DNA of 64,000 nt from contig OZ253669.1 of the NCBI GenBank assembly GCA_965263375.1, positions 3,038,001 through 3,102,000 on the forward strand, in the 5' to 3' direction. The DNA is from JAJFFW01 sp965263375 (lineage in GTDB: Bacteria > Pseudomonadota > Alphaproteobacteria > Caulobacterales > Parvularculaceae). Below, piece after piece: positions 36,101 to 45,243 of this stretch (position 1 is the first letter of the stretch; every line of letters starts with the position of its first letter). A model generated the notes under the pieces. That model did no database searches, was not told the origin of the DNA, and saw nothing but the letters and a program-made list of their open reading frames with translations. The position numbers were made by a program, and so were the translations under genes.

Positions 36101-36136
36101 AAACCGCCCCATCATATGATGGGGCGGTTTTTTATT
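36101..36136. terminator. Bidirectional intrinsic terminator between the SYLF gene and acnA
   Basis: A perfect 30-base palindrome (36101-36130), AAACCGCCCCATCAT and its complement, flanked by A-rich sequence on the left and T-rich sequence on the right. It can end transcripts from both convergent genes. Confidence 0.9.
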
Positions 36137-36182
36137 CAGTATTTAGCAGCCATTCAAAACGAATGGCCGCCAAAGTGTATTC

Positions 36183-38858
36183 TTACGCCGCAAGCTTACG
36201 GATAACATAGTGCAAGATGCCGCCATTGCGGAAGTAATCAAGCTCATCAGCTGTATCAATCCGCACCCGCAAGGTGATGTCTTTCGTATCGCCATTAGCG
36301 AATTTGATAACCGCTTTGGCTTCACCGCGCGGCTCAATCGCGTCGACATTTTCAATCGTTACTTCCTCATCGCCTGTAAGGCCAAGCTCTTGCCAGCCCT
36401 GGCCCTCTTGGAATTGAAGCGGAAGAACGCCCATGCCGATCAGATTTGAACGGTGGATACGCTCAAAGCTTTTTGCGATCACTGCGCGAACGCCGAGAAG
36501 CACTGTGCCTTTAGCCGCCCAGTCGCGTGAAGAGCCTGTGCCGTACTGCTCACCAGCCATCACAACCAATGGCGTTCCAGCATCTTTATAAGCCATGGCG
36601 GCGTCATAGATCGCTTTTTCTTCACCAGTTGGAACATATTTAGTAACGCCGCCCTCAGTGCCTGGCAGCATTTGGTTCTTAATACGGATGTTTGCGAAAG
36701 TGCCGCGCATCATCACGTCATGATTGCCACGGCGTGAACCGTAGGAGTTAAACTCAGAAACCGGCACCTGGTGAGATTGCAAATACTCACCCGCTGGGCC
36801 GTCTTCTTTAATGGAACCGGCTGGCGAAATGTGGTCAGTCGTGATTGACTCGCCAAACAGCGCCAATACGCGCGCGCCATCGATTGGCTTCACCGCTTCC
36901 GGCTCCATCTTCATGCCTTCAAAGAAAGGCGGCTTTGCAACGTATGTTGATGAAGGCCATTGATAGGTTTCTTCAGCCGAAACATTAATTGCTTGCCATT
37001 GCTCGTCGCCTTTAAAGACGTCGGCGTATCGGCTTGCATACATCTGTGAGGTCACATTTTCGCGCACACATTCCGCAATCTCTTGATTTGTTGGCCAGAT
37101 ATCTTTCAAGAAGACGTCATTGCCGTCGCCATCTTGACCAATTGCATCTGTACGCAGATTAATATTTACAGATCCAGCAATCGCATAGGCGACAACGAGC
37201 GGCGGCGACGCAAGGAAGTTCGCGCGAACATCAGGGGATACGCGCCCTTCAAAGTTCCGATTCCCGGAAAGAACAGAACAAACCGCTAGGTCATTTTCGT
37301 TGATCGCGTCGCTGATCGCCTCAGGCAATGGGCCTGAGTTACCGATACATGTCGTACAGCCATATCCAACAAGGTTAAAGCCAAGCGCGTCCAAATCATC
37401 CTGAAGGCCAGCTTTCTCAAGATAGTCTGTCACCACCTGGCTGCCAGGGGCGAGCGAAGGCTTCACCCAAGGCTTAACGTTTAGGCCTTTTGCGCGAGCA
37501 TTGCGCGCCACAAGGCCAGCGGCAATCAAGACGGATGGGTTAGAAGTGTTTGTGCAAGACGTGATCGCAGCAATTGTTACATCACCGTGACCGAGATCGA
37601 AATCTTCGCCTTTGACAGAAACGCGTTTGCCGTTTTGGCCGCCCATGCCATATTCTTTATCAAGAGCAGTTTCAAAGCACTGGGGCATCTCTTCCAAGAC
37701 AACGCGGTCCTGCGGACGCTTTGGTCCCGCTAAAGATGTTGTAACCGTTGAAAGATCAAGCTCCAGCGTATCGGTAAAGACAGGGTCCGGCGTATCGCTG
37801 TCGCGCCACATGCCTTGTTCTTTAGCATAAGCTTCAACTAGCGCCACGCGGTCCGCATCACGGCCCGTTGATTCCAAATAACGGATCGCTTCAGCATCAA
37901 TCGGGAAGAAGCCGCAAGTTGCGCCATATTCTGGCGCCATGTTCGCGATCGTGGCTTGATCTTCAAGCGCAAGATGGTCAAGACCAGGGCCGAAAAATTC
38001 AACGAACTTACCAACAACGCCTTTTTTGCGAAGCATCTCAACAATCACAAGAACAAGGTCAGTTGCTGTCGCACCTTCTGGCAATTTGCCTGTTAATTTA
38101 AAGCCGATAACTTCAGGGATCAGCATGGAGATCGGCTGACCTAGCATCGCCGCTTCCGCCTCAATGCCGCCAACGCCCCAGCCAAGAACCGAAAGGCCGT
38201 TGACCATTGTGGTGTGGCTGTCTGTGCCGACGAGCGTATCTGGGTAAGCGTAAGTTTCGCCTTTATGCTCAGCGGTCCACACTGTCTGTGAAAGATATTC
38301 CAAATTCACCTGGTGACAGATGCCTGTTCCTGGCGGCACAACGCGGAAATTATCAAAGGCGCCCTGACCCCATTTTAGGAACTGATAGCGCTCGGAGTTA
38401 CGCTCATATTCGCGGTCAACGTTCTTTTGGAATGCCCCATCATCACCGAAATGATCAACCATCACTGAGTGGTCAATAACAAGATCAACCGGCGCAAGCG
38501 GGTTAATTTTTTCAGGATCTTGGCCAAGAGACTTCATCGCATCGCGCATTGTCGCAAGGTCAACAACCGCCGGAACGCCCGTAAAGTCTTGCATGAGAAC
38601 ACGCGCGGGGCGGTAAGCGATTTCGTGACTAGTTTTGCCGTTTTCCAGCCATGTTGAGAACGCTTTGATGTCGTCTGTGTTCACCGAGCGGTCATCTTCA
38701 AACCGCAATAGGTTTTCAAGGAGCACTTTTAAGGAAAATGGCAACCGCGACACATCGCCAATGGCGGCTTCAGCCGCTTTGAGGCTGTAATAAGCGTAGG
38801 ACTTTCCGCCGACGCTTAAGGTTTTTTTGGTGTTCAACGAGTCTTGTCCCGGAATCAC
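36183..38858 (-). CDS. acnA: Aconitate hydratase AcnA
   Basis: Interconverts citrate and isocitrate in the TCA cycle through a 4Fe-4S cluster. Cluster cysteines are visible as Cys435 (I-T-S-C-T-N-T-S), Cys501 and Cys504 (G-C-T-T-C-I-G-N-S-G). Length (891) is normal for the AcnA/IRP1 type. The start is GTG at 38858, with AAAGGAG seven bases upstream. It is a single-gene unit ended by the palindromic terminator at 36101. Confidence 0.97.
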   Translation of the reverse strand: MIPGQDSLNTKKTLSVGGKSYAYYSLKAAEAAIGDVSRLPFSLKVLLENLLRFEDDRSVNTDDIKAFSTWLENGKTSHEIAYRPARVLMQDFTGVPAVVDLATMRDAMKSLGQDPEKINPLAPVDLVIDHSVMVDHFGDDGAFQKNVDREYERNSERYQFLKWGQGAFDNFRVVPPGTGICHQVNLEYLSQTVWTAEHKGETYAYPDTLVGTDSHTTMVNGLSVLGWGVGGIEAEAAMLGQPISMLIPEVIGFKLTGKLPEGATATDLVLVIVEMLRKKGVVGKFVEFFGPGLDHLALEDQATIANMAPEYGATCGFFPIDAEAIRYLESTGRDADRVALVEAYAKEQGMWRDSDTPDPVFTDTLELDLSTVTTSLAGPKRPQDRVVLEEMPQCFETALDKEYGMGGQNGKRVSVKGEDFDLGHGDVTIAAITSCTNTSNPSVLIAAGLVARNARAKGLNVKPWVKPSLAPGSQVVTDYLEKAGLQDDLDALGFNLVGYGCTTCIGNSGPLPEAISDAINENDLAVCSVLSGNRNFEGRVSPDVRANFLASPPLVVAYAIAGSVNINLRTDAIGQDGDGNDVFLKDIWPTNQEIAECVRENVTSQMYASRYADVFKGDEQWQAINVSAEETYQWPSSTYVAKPPFFEGMKMEPEAVKPIDGARVLALFGESITTDHISPAGSIKEDGPAGEYLQSHQVPVSEFNSYGSRRGNHDVMMRGTFANIRIKNQMLPGTEGGVTKYVPTGEEKAIYDAAMAYKDAGTPLVVMAGEQYGTGSSRDWAAKGTVLLGVRAVIAKSFERIHRSNLIGMGVLPLQFQEGQGWQELGLTGDEEVTIENVDAIEPRGEAKAVIKFANGDTKDITLRVRIDTADELDYFRNGGILHYVIRKLAA

Positions 38859-39081
38859 GCTCTTTCTCCTTTAATGTTGTTTGAATTTGTTGGCGCTCTT
38901 ATGACGCAAGGCGCCGCGAGACGCAATTCACCTGGGGGTCGCAGCACTGAATATAATAAATCCAAAACGGGGTCGTATCGCCGCAAGAAGGATATTATGT
39001 TAGGCCAAATCACCTTATAAGGGTTTCAACTAAGAGTTCTTATCGCTGTTTATTATTCGCCATCTTTAAAGGAGTAACTTG

Positions 39082-39609
39082 ATGAAGCGCCGCCCGTTCG
39101 CCGCCATCTTGCGTTCATTTGTTGTTTGCGCCACGAGCGCTGGCGTGCTCGCCTCGGTCGCAGAAGCGGCCAAGCCTGAGCCGATCGCCCGCCATCGCGA
39201 TTGGAGCGTTTTTGTACAAGATGTAAATGGCGACAAAGTCTGTTTTGCAGCGACAGAAGCCAAAGACAAATCACCTTCATCGGTAAAACATGGCGATTTC
39301 TTCTTCTTGATCGCCAGCTGGAAGTCAGGCGCCGCCTTGGAACAGCCCAGCATTATGGCTGGCTATAATTTTAAAGACGCGCCGGAGCCCACTTTACGGG
39401 TCGGCTCTGATAAGTGGGAGATGTATGTCTCCGATAATGAAGCTTTTATTGAAAAGGCCGACGAAGAAACCCGGCTGATCCGCGCGATGCGCCGCGGCGC
39501 CGATATGCGCATCAGCGCCATGTCTCGTCGGGGAACAGCGACCAGTTATCTGATTTCTCTGCGCGGCGTCTCCGCAGCTTTAGACCAAGCAAAATCGGCT
39601 TGTAGTTAA
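39082..39609 (+). CDS. Exported IalB-like protein
   Basis: A 175-residue exported protein resembling invasion-associated locus B (IalB) proteins, which are common in non-pathogenic alphaproteobacteria as well. The signal peptide covers about residues 1-28 (A-E-A cleavage region). The mature part shows the family pattern H-R-D-W-S-V-F then K-V-C-F-A-A-T and a C-terminal Cys (K-S-A-C-S) that could pair with the first. The ATG at 39082 has AAAGGAG seven bases upstream and is chosen over TTG at 39079. Function in free-living bacteria is unclear. Confidence 0.75.
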   Translation: MKRRPFAAILRSFVVCATSAGVLASVAEAAKPEPIARHRDWSVFVQDVNGDKVCFAATEAKDKSPSSVKHGDFFFLIASWKSGAALEQPSIMAGYNFKDAPEPTLRVGSDKWEMYVSDNEAFIEKADEETRLIRAMRRGADMRISAMSRRGTATSYLISLRGVSAALDQAKSACS

Positions 39610-40195
39610 ACTGTTCTGGGCTTGAATGCGAAAACCCAGTTTCTGAAAACTCAGATTTCTTCTTGTTGATACCAAAACCCCCTCTGTCAGCTCAAAATGG
39701 AGGCGGTAATTGGGTTACTATTTCAATTATTGGCGATGAAATCAGACAGACACCACGAAGGCACTTACAGGCTTTTCACAAATCTTTTAAAGCCTGCGCA
39801 TTCCTGACTTAACGCCCACCCCAAATTCATCCCCAAAAGGGGGCGAACACAACAAGGGGCGAACATATGCAATCGGGCTTGGGGCAGGCGCAATTATTAA
39901 TCTGCATGCGATACAATTTTAACTTTCCTTGTCAAAATAATACCTCGCTTGCATTTTTGACGCCCCACTGACGCCTCCCCAACAAAACGAACAGACGGCT
40001 CAACCTCCACCACGCACCAGTCTTTAGCCGATTGCATGGGGGCGTGTGATCCTAAAACTATTGCCGACAGTTAAATCCGCTGCGCCCTTTGCCTTCAACC
40101 AAGTTACTGATGGCGAGCATTCTTGCGCCGCCTTATGCACATCGACCCACCTAATTTACCTTATCCAGCTTTGGATAGCTGCTAAAGCCAGCTCT
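39610..40195. other. Intergenic region, 586 bases
   Basis: No gene is visible. It contains a weak hairpin just after the IalB-like gene (CTGGG 39616-39620 with CCCAG 39635-39639), an 8-bp stem hairpin (CAGGCTTT 39768-39775 with AAAGCCTG 39789-39796) and two direct copies of GGGGCGAACA. The short open frame at its right end is antisense to the TetR gene and not convincing. Confidence 0.55.
39840..39865 (+). repeat. Two direct copies of GGGGCGAACA
   Basis: Copies at 39840-39849 and 39856-39865, a 16-base period. This could be a pair of binding sites or chance; no neighbouring gene explains it. Confidence 0.4.
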
Positions 40196-40756
40196 CTATT
40201 TGGCGAGCATCAAATCAATCATTCCTGCCAACCGATCGAGCGGCTCACGGGAACGAGAGGTTTTTGCGAATATAAGCGCGCCTTCAATAGCTGCGAAAAT
40301 TAGCAATGCACGATCATCTGCTTCTTGTTCCGAAAAGCCATCCTGCACTAACCAACCCTTTAGCTCTGCTCTTAAGGAAGCAAGGGCCTGGTTACAGACC
40401 TGCGCGATATTGTCTTGATACGGCGCCATTTCGAGAACAACTGTCGCAATAGGACAAGCATCAGCAAAACCCGTTTTTTCTACCAGTTTGGCAATAGCCT
40501 TAAGGTAGTTCTTCAAGGCTTTCTCAGGTTCGTCATTGCGATGGAATTTTAAGAATTCCAGCGTTTGGCGCCCTGAATACTGTATTGCTTCACAGACCAG
40601 CTGGTCCTTTCCTTTTGGAAAGTGAAAATACAGCGACCCCTTGGGCGCCCCTGACTCATTTACAATTTGGTTTACCCCGGTCCCATGAAACCCTTGGCGT
40701 TGCATCAGTTTTGCTGCTGTTTTTATCATTTTCAGTCTTGAGGACACCTTCGCCAT
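40196..40756 (-). CDS. TetR-family repressor (LmrA/YxaF-like)
   Basis: A 186-residue regulator. The N-terminal helix-turn-helix reads G-F-H-G-T-G-V-N-Q-I-V then G-S-L-Y-F-H-F-P-K-G-K, as in the LmrA/YxaF branch of TetR proteins. The C-terminal ligand domain includes A-C-P-I-A-T-V-V-L-E. A near-perfect ribosome-binding site AGGAGG precedes the ATG. It is divergent from a thioesterase-like gene, and a palindrome in the gap overlaps that gene's promoter, so it probably represses this gene and itself. The ligand is unknown. Confidence 0.88.
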   Translation of the reverse strand: MAKVSSRLKMIKTAAKLMQRQGFHGTGVNQIVNESGAPKGSLYFHFPKGKDQLVCEAIQYSGRQTLEFLKFHRNDEPEKALKNYLKAIAKLVEKTGFADACPIATVVLEMAPYQDNIAQVCNQALASLRAELKGWLVQDGFSEQEADDRALLIFAAIEGALIFAKTSRSREPLDRLAGMIDLMLAK

Positions 40757-40778
40757 TAGATCCTCCTGCGCAAATCCA

Positions 40779-40805
40779 TTGACTATACCAATCAGTCTAT
40801 ATAAT
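40779..40805 (+). promoter_or_regulatory. Promoter of the thioesterase gene overlapping a TetR-type operator
   Basis: TTGACT (40779-40784) and TATAAT (40800-40805) are near-consensus sigma-70 boxes with a 15-base spacer. The same stretch holds the inverted repeat TTGACT-N9-AGTCTA (40779-40799; 5 of 6 positions symmetrical), close to the TAGAC-type operators of LmrA/NemR-like TetR regulators. The divergent TetR gene beside it is the likely binder. Confidence 0.55.
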
Positions 40806-40855
40806 CAATTTATCGATGGGTGTCTAATTTTCATGTTCAGGGCATAGGCAAAATT

Positions 40856-41638
40856 ATGAATCAGCACGCTTTTTTCGTAGAAAACAGTCCAAATATGTTT
40901 CAGGCAAACCCGCCAGCCATAGGCCCTTGGTCCGCCCAACATTGCCATGCTGGCCCTGTCGCTGGCGTCGTCGCACGGGCATTAGAGCAAACCATTCCTG
41001 ATAAGATGATTGCGCGGCTAACGCTGGAGTTAAACAGTCCGGTTCCCGCGGCCGGGTTCAGCGTCCATACTGAACTCAGATCAAATCGAAGAAACGTTGC
41101 AACTGCTAGTGCGGAAATCCGAGACCAGGCTGGACAAATATGCGTCACCGCTCAGTCTTTGCATGTCGCTGAAAAAGCCTACGACCATATGCCAACACCT
41201 GCGATCGCCCCCATCGCACCGCCAGATGGGCAAAGCATATCGAACGTTTTGCCGACGAGTGTCCACGACTCGCAATCGTTTCAAAATTTTGTGGATGTGC
41301 AATTAGCGAAGGGCGAAAAGCTTGGCATTGGCCCCAAAACGGTCTGGATGACGACACCGCCCCTACTGGCTAATGAACCCAGCGCCCCAATTCCGAATTT
41401 ATGCGTTTTAGCAGATTGCGGGAATGGCCTGTCTTACAATGCAAGTACGACACAGATGAGCTTTATCAATGCGGATCTGACCATTCATATTCATCGGCGA
41501 CCGGCATCAGATATTCTGGCGTCGCAAACAATTTCCTATTGGCAAACGACCGGCATTGGTCTGTCCAATTCTGTTCTACACGACAAGTCAGGCCCAGTGG
41601 CGGTCGCTCTGCAAACGTTGATTTTGAAGCCTGTATAA
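40856..41638 (+). CDS. TesB-like acyl-CoA thioesterase family protein
   Basis: A 260-residue protein with the double-hotdog layout of TesB-like thioesterases. The N-terminal hotdog shows G-P-W-S-A-Q-H-C-H-A-G-P-V-A (family pattern GPW...HGGP) and R-L-T-L-E-L. The C-terminal hotdog has a matching A-D-C-G-N-G-L-S and S-F-I-N-A-D-L-T-I-H. It should hydrolyse an acyl-CoA, substrate unknown. ATG at 40856 is preferred over GTG at 40820 because the family begins close to this point. A divergent TetR gene and an operator-like palindrome suggest control by a small ligand. Confidence 0.75.
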   Translation: MNQHAFFVENSPNMFQANPPAIGPWSAQHCHAGPVAGVVARALEQTIPDKMIARLTLELNSPVPAAGFSVHTELRSNRRNVATASAEIRDQAGQICVTAQSLHVAEKAYDHMPTPAIAPIAPPDGQSISNVLPTSVHDSQSFQNFVDVQLAKGEKLGIGPKTVWMTTPPLLANEPSAPIPNLCVLADCGNGLSYNASTTQMSFINADLTIHIHRRPASDILASQTISYWQTTGIGLSNSVLHDKSGPVAVALQTLILKPV

Positions 41639-41730
41639 CGCGCCCAAAAGACCTGATATTTGCGCCCTTACCAAATCGCCCTAGGGTTGCGGATCGTCGC
41701 ATATCACCCCGATAATGGAAGGAACGCATC

Positions 41731-42135
41731 ATGGGCATTATCAATGAATTCAAAGAATTCGCCGTTAAAGGCAATATGGTCGATATGGCCGTCGGCATCA
41801 TTATGGGCGGCGCTTTTGGCACCATCGTTAAATCGCTCGTCGACGATATCGTTATGCCGCCTATTGGGTTGCTATTAGGCGGCGTCGATTTCTCAAATAT
41901 CAAGCTGACCCTAAAGGCCGCAAGCGGCGAGGCGGAAGCCGTGACGATGAATATCGGCCTTTTCATCAACGCCTGTATCGCTTTCGGCATTGTCGCCTTC
42001 GTTCTGTTTTTGCTGATCAAAGGCATGAACAATCTGAAGAAAGCCGAAGAAGAAAAAGCCGCCGCCGAACCACCAGCCCCGCCAAAATCAGAAGTCTTGC
42101 TGGAAGAAATTCGCGATGCGCTAAAAGCAAAGTAA
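41731..42135 (+). CDS. mscL: Large-conductance mechanosensitive channel MscL
   Basis: Homopentameric inner-membrane channel that opens under osmotic downshock. The 134-residue protein has the MscL start F-K-E-F-A-V-K-G-N-M-V-D-M-A-V-G, the first helix G-G-A-F-G-T-I-V, the N-A-C-I-A-F-G second helix and a C-terminal cytoplasmic helix with A/K/E repeats. An intrinsic terminator follows within 25 bases, so it is a single-gene unit or the end of one. Confidence 0.96.
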   Translation: MGIINEFKEFAVKGNMVDMAVGIIMGGAFGTIVKSLVDDIVMPPIGLLLGGVDFSNIKLTLKAASGEAEAVTMNIGLFINACIAFGIVAFVLFLLIKGMNNLKKAEEEKAAAEPPAPPKSEVLLEEIRDALKAK

Positions 42136-42155
42136 AGATCAACCATTACGGCAAT

Positions 42156-42189
42156 AAAAAACCGGCTCGCTCATCAGAGCCGGTTTTTT
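42156..42189 (+). terminator. Intrinsic terminator after mscL
   Basis: AAAAACCGGCTC pairs with GAGCCGGTTTTTT around an 8-base loop. A strong GC stem is followed by six T. Confidence 0.92.
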
Positions 42190-42251
42190 ATTGACCTCGC
42201 GACACCAATGCCGTTGCCGGTTGGCTCCGTGCGCCTTATACCGCCTAGCTT

Positions 42252-44051
42252 ATGACCGAATTTAGCAACATCCGTAATTTCTCCATCGTCGCCCATATCG
42301 ACCATGGCAAGTCCACCCTCGCCGACCGACTGATCCAGGTTACAGGCGGCCTTTCAGACCGTGAGATGAAGGAGCAGGTTCTGGACTCGATGGAGCTTGA
42401 GCGTGAGCGCGGCATCACCATCAAAGCCCAGACTGTACGGCTTGAATATAAAGCCGAGGATGGCGAGACTTATATCTTGAACCTTATCGACACGCCGGGC
42501 CATGTGGACTTCACCTATGAAGTCTCCCGTTCCCTATCGGCGTGCGAAGGCGCCCTCCTCGTCGTGGACGCCAGCCAGGGTGTCGAGGCGCAGACGCTTG
42601 CCAATGTCTACCAAGCAATTGATGTGGATCTTGAGATTGTGCCGGTTCTAAACAAGATTGATCTGCCCGCGGCTGAGCCTGATCGGGTAAAAGCCCAGAT
42701 CGAAGACGTGATCGGCATTGATGCAACGGACGCCCTTGAGATTTCCGCCAAAACTGGCATTGGGGTGGAAGGTGTTTTAGAAGCGATCGTTGAACGCCTG
42801 CCCGCGCCGGAAGGGGATGCAGACGCGCCCTTAAAAGCGCTTCTTGTGGATAGTTGGTATGACCCCTATCTTGGCGTTGTGGTTCTCGTCCGCATTATCG
42901 ACGGCGCCATGAAAAAAGGCATGCGCATTCGCATGATGAGCGCCGGCGCCAGCTATACGATCGACCAAGTTGGCGTCTCAACGCCAAAAAAGACCCCTGT
43001 CGCACAACTTGGCCCCGGCGAGATTGGTTACTTCACCGCCGCCATTAAAGAAGTCGCCGACACCCGTGTCGGTGATACAATTACGGAAGAACGTCGCCCG
43101 ACCGAAGAAATGCTAGCTGGCTTTAAGCCATCGCAACCGGTTGTGTTCTGCGGGATTTTCCCTGTTGACGCAGCAGATTTTGAAGACCTGCGCGAAGCGA
43201 TGGGCAAACTACGATTAAACGACGCCAGCTTTGAGTTTGAAATGGAAACCTCAGCCGCGCTTGGTTTTGGTTTCCGCTGCGGTTTTCTTGGGCTTCTTCA
43301 CCTTGAAGTCATCCGTGAACGGTTAGAGCGTGAATTTAACATCGACCTGATCACAACAGCGCCAAGCGTTGTTTATGAAATCCATCTGACCGATGGATCG
43401 ATGATGGAACTTCACAACCCCGCCGACATGCCGGATCCAGTAAAAATCGATCATCTTGAAGAACCCTGGATCAAGGCGACCATTATGACGCCTGATGAAC
43501 ATTTGGGCGGCGTCCTTAAACTCTGCGAAGAGCGTCGGGGCATTCAGGTAGATCTTACCTATGCGGGAGCCCGCGCCATGGTGGTCTACGAACTGCCGCT
43601 CAACGAGGTGGTGTTCGATTTTTATGACCGCCTAAAATCTATCTCTAAGGGCTATGCAAGCTTTGACTATCAAATGCTAGAGCACCGGGCGGGGGATCTT
43701 GTAAAGATGCAGATCCTTGTAAATGAAGAGCCGGTGGACGCCCTTTCAATTGTGGTGCACAGAGACAAATCACAGATGCGCGGACGCGCCATGTGCGAGA
43801 AGTTAAAAGACCTAATCCCCCGTCATTTGTTTAAGATCCCGGTCCAAGCAGCGATTGGCGGCAAGGTGATTGCACGAGAAACGATCGCCGCGATGCGCAA
43901 GGACGTCACCGCGAAATGTTACGGCGGCGACGCAACACGAAAACGCAAGCTGTTAGAAAAACAAAAAGAGGGTAAGAAAAAGATGCGCCAATTTGGACGC
44001 GTCGAAATTCCCCAAGAAGCATTTATCAAAGCGCTTAAGATGGATGACTAA
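42252..44051 (+). CDS. lepA: Elongation factor 4 (LepA)
   Basis: Ribosome-associated translational GTPase of 599 residues. The G1 motif A-H-I-D-H-G-K-S-T, the G2 region R-G-I-T-I-K, D-T-P-G-H-V-D-F (G3) and N-K-I-D (G4) are all present. The EF-G-like domains and the LepA-specific C-terminal domain (ending with K-M-R-Q-F-G-R-V-E-I-P and A-L-K) follow. Nothing looks unusual. Confidence 0.97.
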   Translation: MTEFSNIRNFSIVAHIDHGKSTLADRLIQVTGGLSDREMKEQVLDSMELERERGITIKAQTVRLEYKAEDGETYILNLIDTPGHVDFTYEVSRSLSACEGALLVVDASQGVEAQTLANVYQAIDVDLEIVPVLNKIDLPAAEPDRVKAQIEDVIGIDATDALEISAKTGIGVEGVLEAIVERLPAPEGDADAPLKALLVDSWYDPYLGVVVLVRIIDGAMKKGMRIRMMSAGASYTIDQVGVSTPKKTPVAQLGPGEIGYFTAAIKEVADTRVGDTITEERRPTEEMLAGFKPSQPVVFCGIFPVDAADFEDLREAMGKLRLNDASFEFEMETSAALGFGFRCGFLGLLHLEVIRERLEREFNIDLITTAPSVVYEIHLTDGSMMELHNPADMPDPVKIDHLEEPWIKATIMTPDEHLGGVLKLCEERRGIQVDLTYAGARAMVVYELPLNEVVFDFYDRLKSISKGYASFDYQMLEHRAGDLVKMQILVNEEPVDALSIVVHRDKSQMRGRAMCEKLKDLIPRHLFKIPVQAAIGGKVIARETIAAMRKDVTAKCYGGDATRKRKLLEKQKEGKKKMRQFGRVEIPQEAFIKALKMDD

Positions 44052-44314
44052 AGCGCTTCACGGACCCGATTGCGGGGTAACAGCAAAACAAGCGCAAAAT
44101 AATTTTAAATAAGAGCCGTGTCCCCATCCCATTGGAACGTGTTAGGGGAACACGATTAGGGAACGCCCTCTTTTAAAATTGAATAGCTATGACTCCCACG
44201 TTCAAGCCATGGGAGCTAAGAGAATATCTCAAAAGACCTTTCGGCCCATATCGCGTCCCCACGGCTTGACCATGGGGTCCAGAAAGTAAAGCGCTTAGAC
44301 GACGCAATAACTTC

Positions 44315-45118
44315 CTAAGCGTTCCCAAGCTGAGCGATTTCCCGCTTTAACTGCGCGATCCGCGTTTGGTCAGAAGGATGGGTTGACGCGAATTCCGGCG
44401 GCGCCTTGCCAGATTTTTTCGCCGACATCTTCTGCCAAAAACGCACCGCCTCCGCCGGATTATACCCGGCGCGGTGCATATAACGCAGACCGAAGCGATC
44501 CGCCTCAAGCTCGTGGCGGCGGGAGAACGGCAAAATCACGCCGAATGTTGCGCCAAGGCCGAGAATGCCCATCAATTGCGGGCTATAGCGGCTGCCGGAC
44601 GTCGCCACCTGCGCGACTGTCAAACCGGTTTGCGCCAGAGTCGATTGGCTATAACGCTCGCCGGAGTGATTGTAATTAACGTGAGCAACCTCGTGCCCCA
44701 TAACGGTCGCGATCTGATCGTCATTGGACATCACATCAAGAATGCCCGTATAGAAACCAATTTTCTTCCCCGGTAGCGCGAAAGCGTTGAGTGCTTTTGA
44801 TTCAAAAACCTGCACTTCCCACTGACCAGGATTATTGCCTGATGCTTGGATAACCCGCGGCGCCACACGGCGCATGCGATTGACATATTTCGGATTGCGC
44901 GAAACACGCTCTTTCTTTTTAAGGTCCGTCCATGCTGATGCAGCAAGCTGCGCCATTTGGCCGGATGAAACAAATAACAGCTGGCTGCGCCCTAGTTCCT
45001 CATTATACGTACAACCTGGCGCCAGGATCACGACACTGCCCGCGGCGAGACCTTGCAAAATCTCACGCCGTGACATGTGCACCTTTTTGTCGATTAGTTT
45101 GAATTTAGGCTCGTCCAT
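44315..45118 (-). CDS. M48-family metalloprotease with Tat-like lipoprotein signal
   Basis: A 267-residue zinc metalloprotease. The metal site is H-E-V-A-H (142-146) with the third ligand in H-E-L-E-A-D (202-207). The N-terminus shows S-R-R-E-I-L (Arg17, Arg18) followed by a hydrophobic stretch and lipobox L-A-P-G-C (Cys36), which suggests Tat export and lipid anchoring. The ATG at 45118 has GGAGG six bases upstream and is preferred over ATG at 45151. Related periplasmic M48 proteases (LoiP/BepA type) act in outer-membrane protein quality control. It is transcribed from the direction of an HNH gene about 125 bases away. Confidence 0.9.
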   Translation of the reverse strand: MDEPKFKLIDKKVHMSRREILQGLAAGSVVILAPGCTYNEELGRSQLLFVSSGQMAQLAASAWTDLKKKERVSRNPKYVNRMRRVAPRVIQASGNNPGQWEVQVFESKALNAFALPGKKIGFYTGILDVMSNDDQIATVMGHEVAHVNYNHSGERYSQSTLAQTGLTVAQVATSGSRYSPQLMGILGLGATFGVILPFSRRHELEADRFGLRYMHRAGYNPAEAVRFWQKMSAKKSGKAPPEFASTHPSDQTRIAQLKREIAQLGNA

Positions 45119-45243
45119 CGCACCCTCCGCATTTGCGCGTCCCAATTGCATGAGTGAAGACTATAGCACCCCAAAGGCGCGCTTTGGACAGATTTTTGAC
45201 AAAAATTAGATGAAAAACAGCGCAAACCCAAAATAACCGGGGT

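Noticed and set aside
41466..42146. 226-codon minus-strand frame over mscL
   Set aside because: It lies opposite mscL and the thioesterase end. The sense genes are unambiguous.
44138..44215. Small inverted repeats after lepA (CGTGTT/AACACG and CTCCCA/TGGGAG)
   Set aside because: Short stems without T runs; likely chance, not called as terminators.
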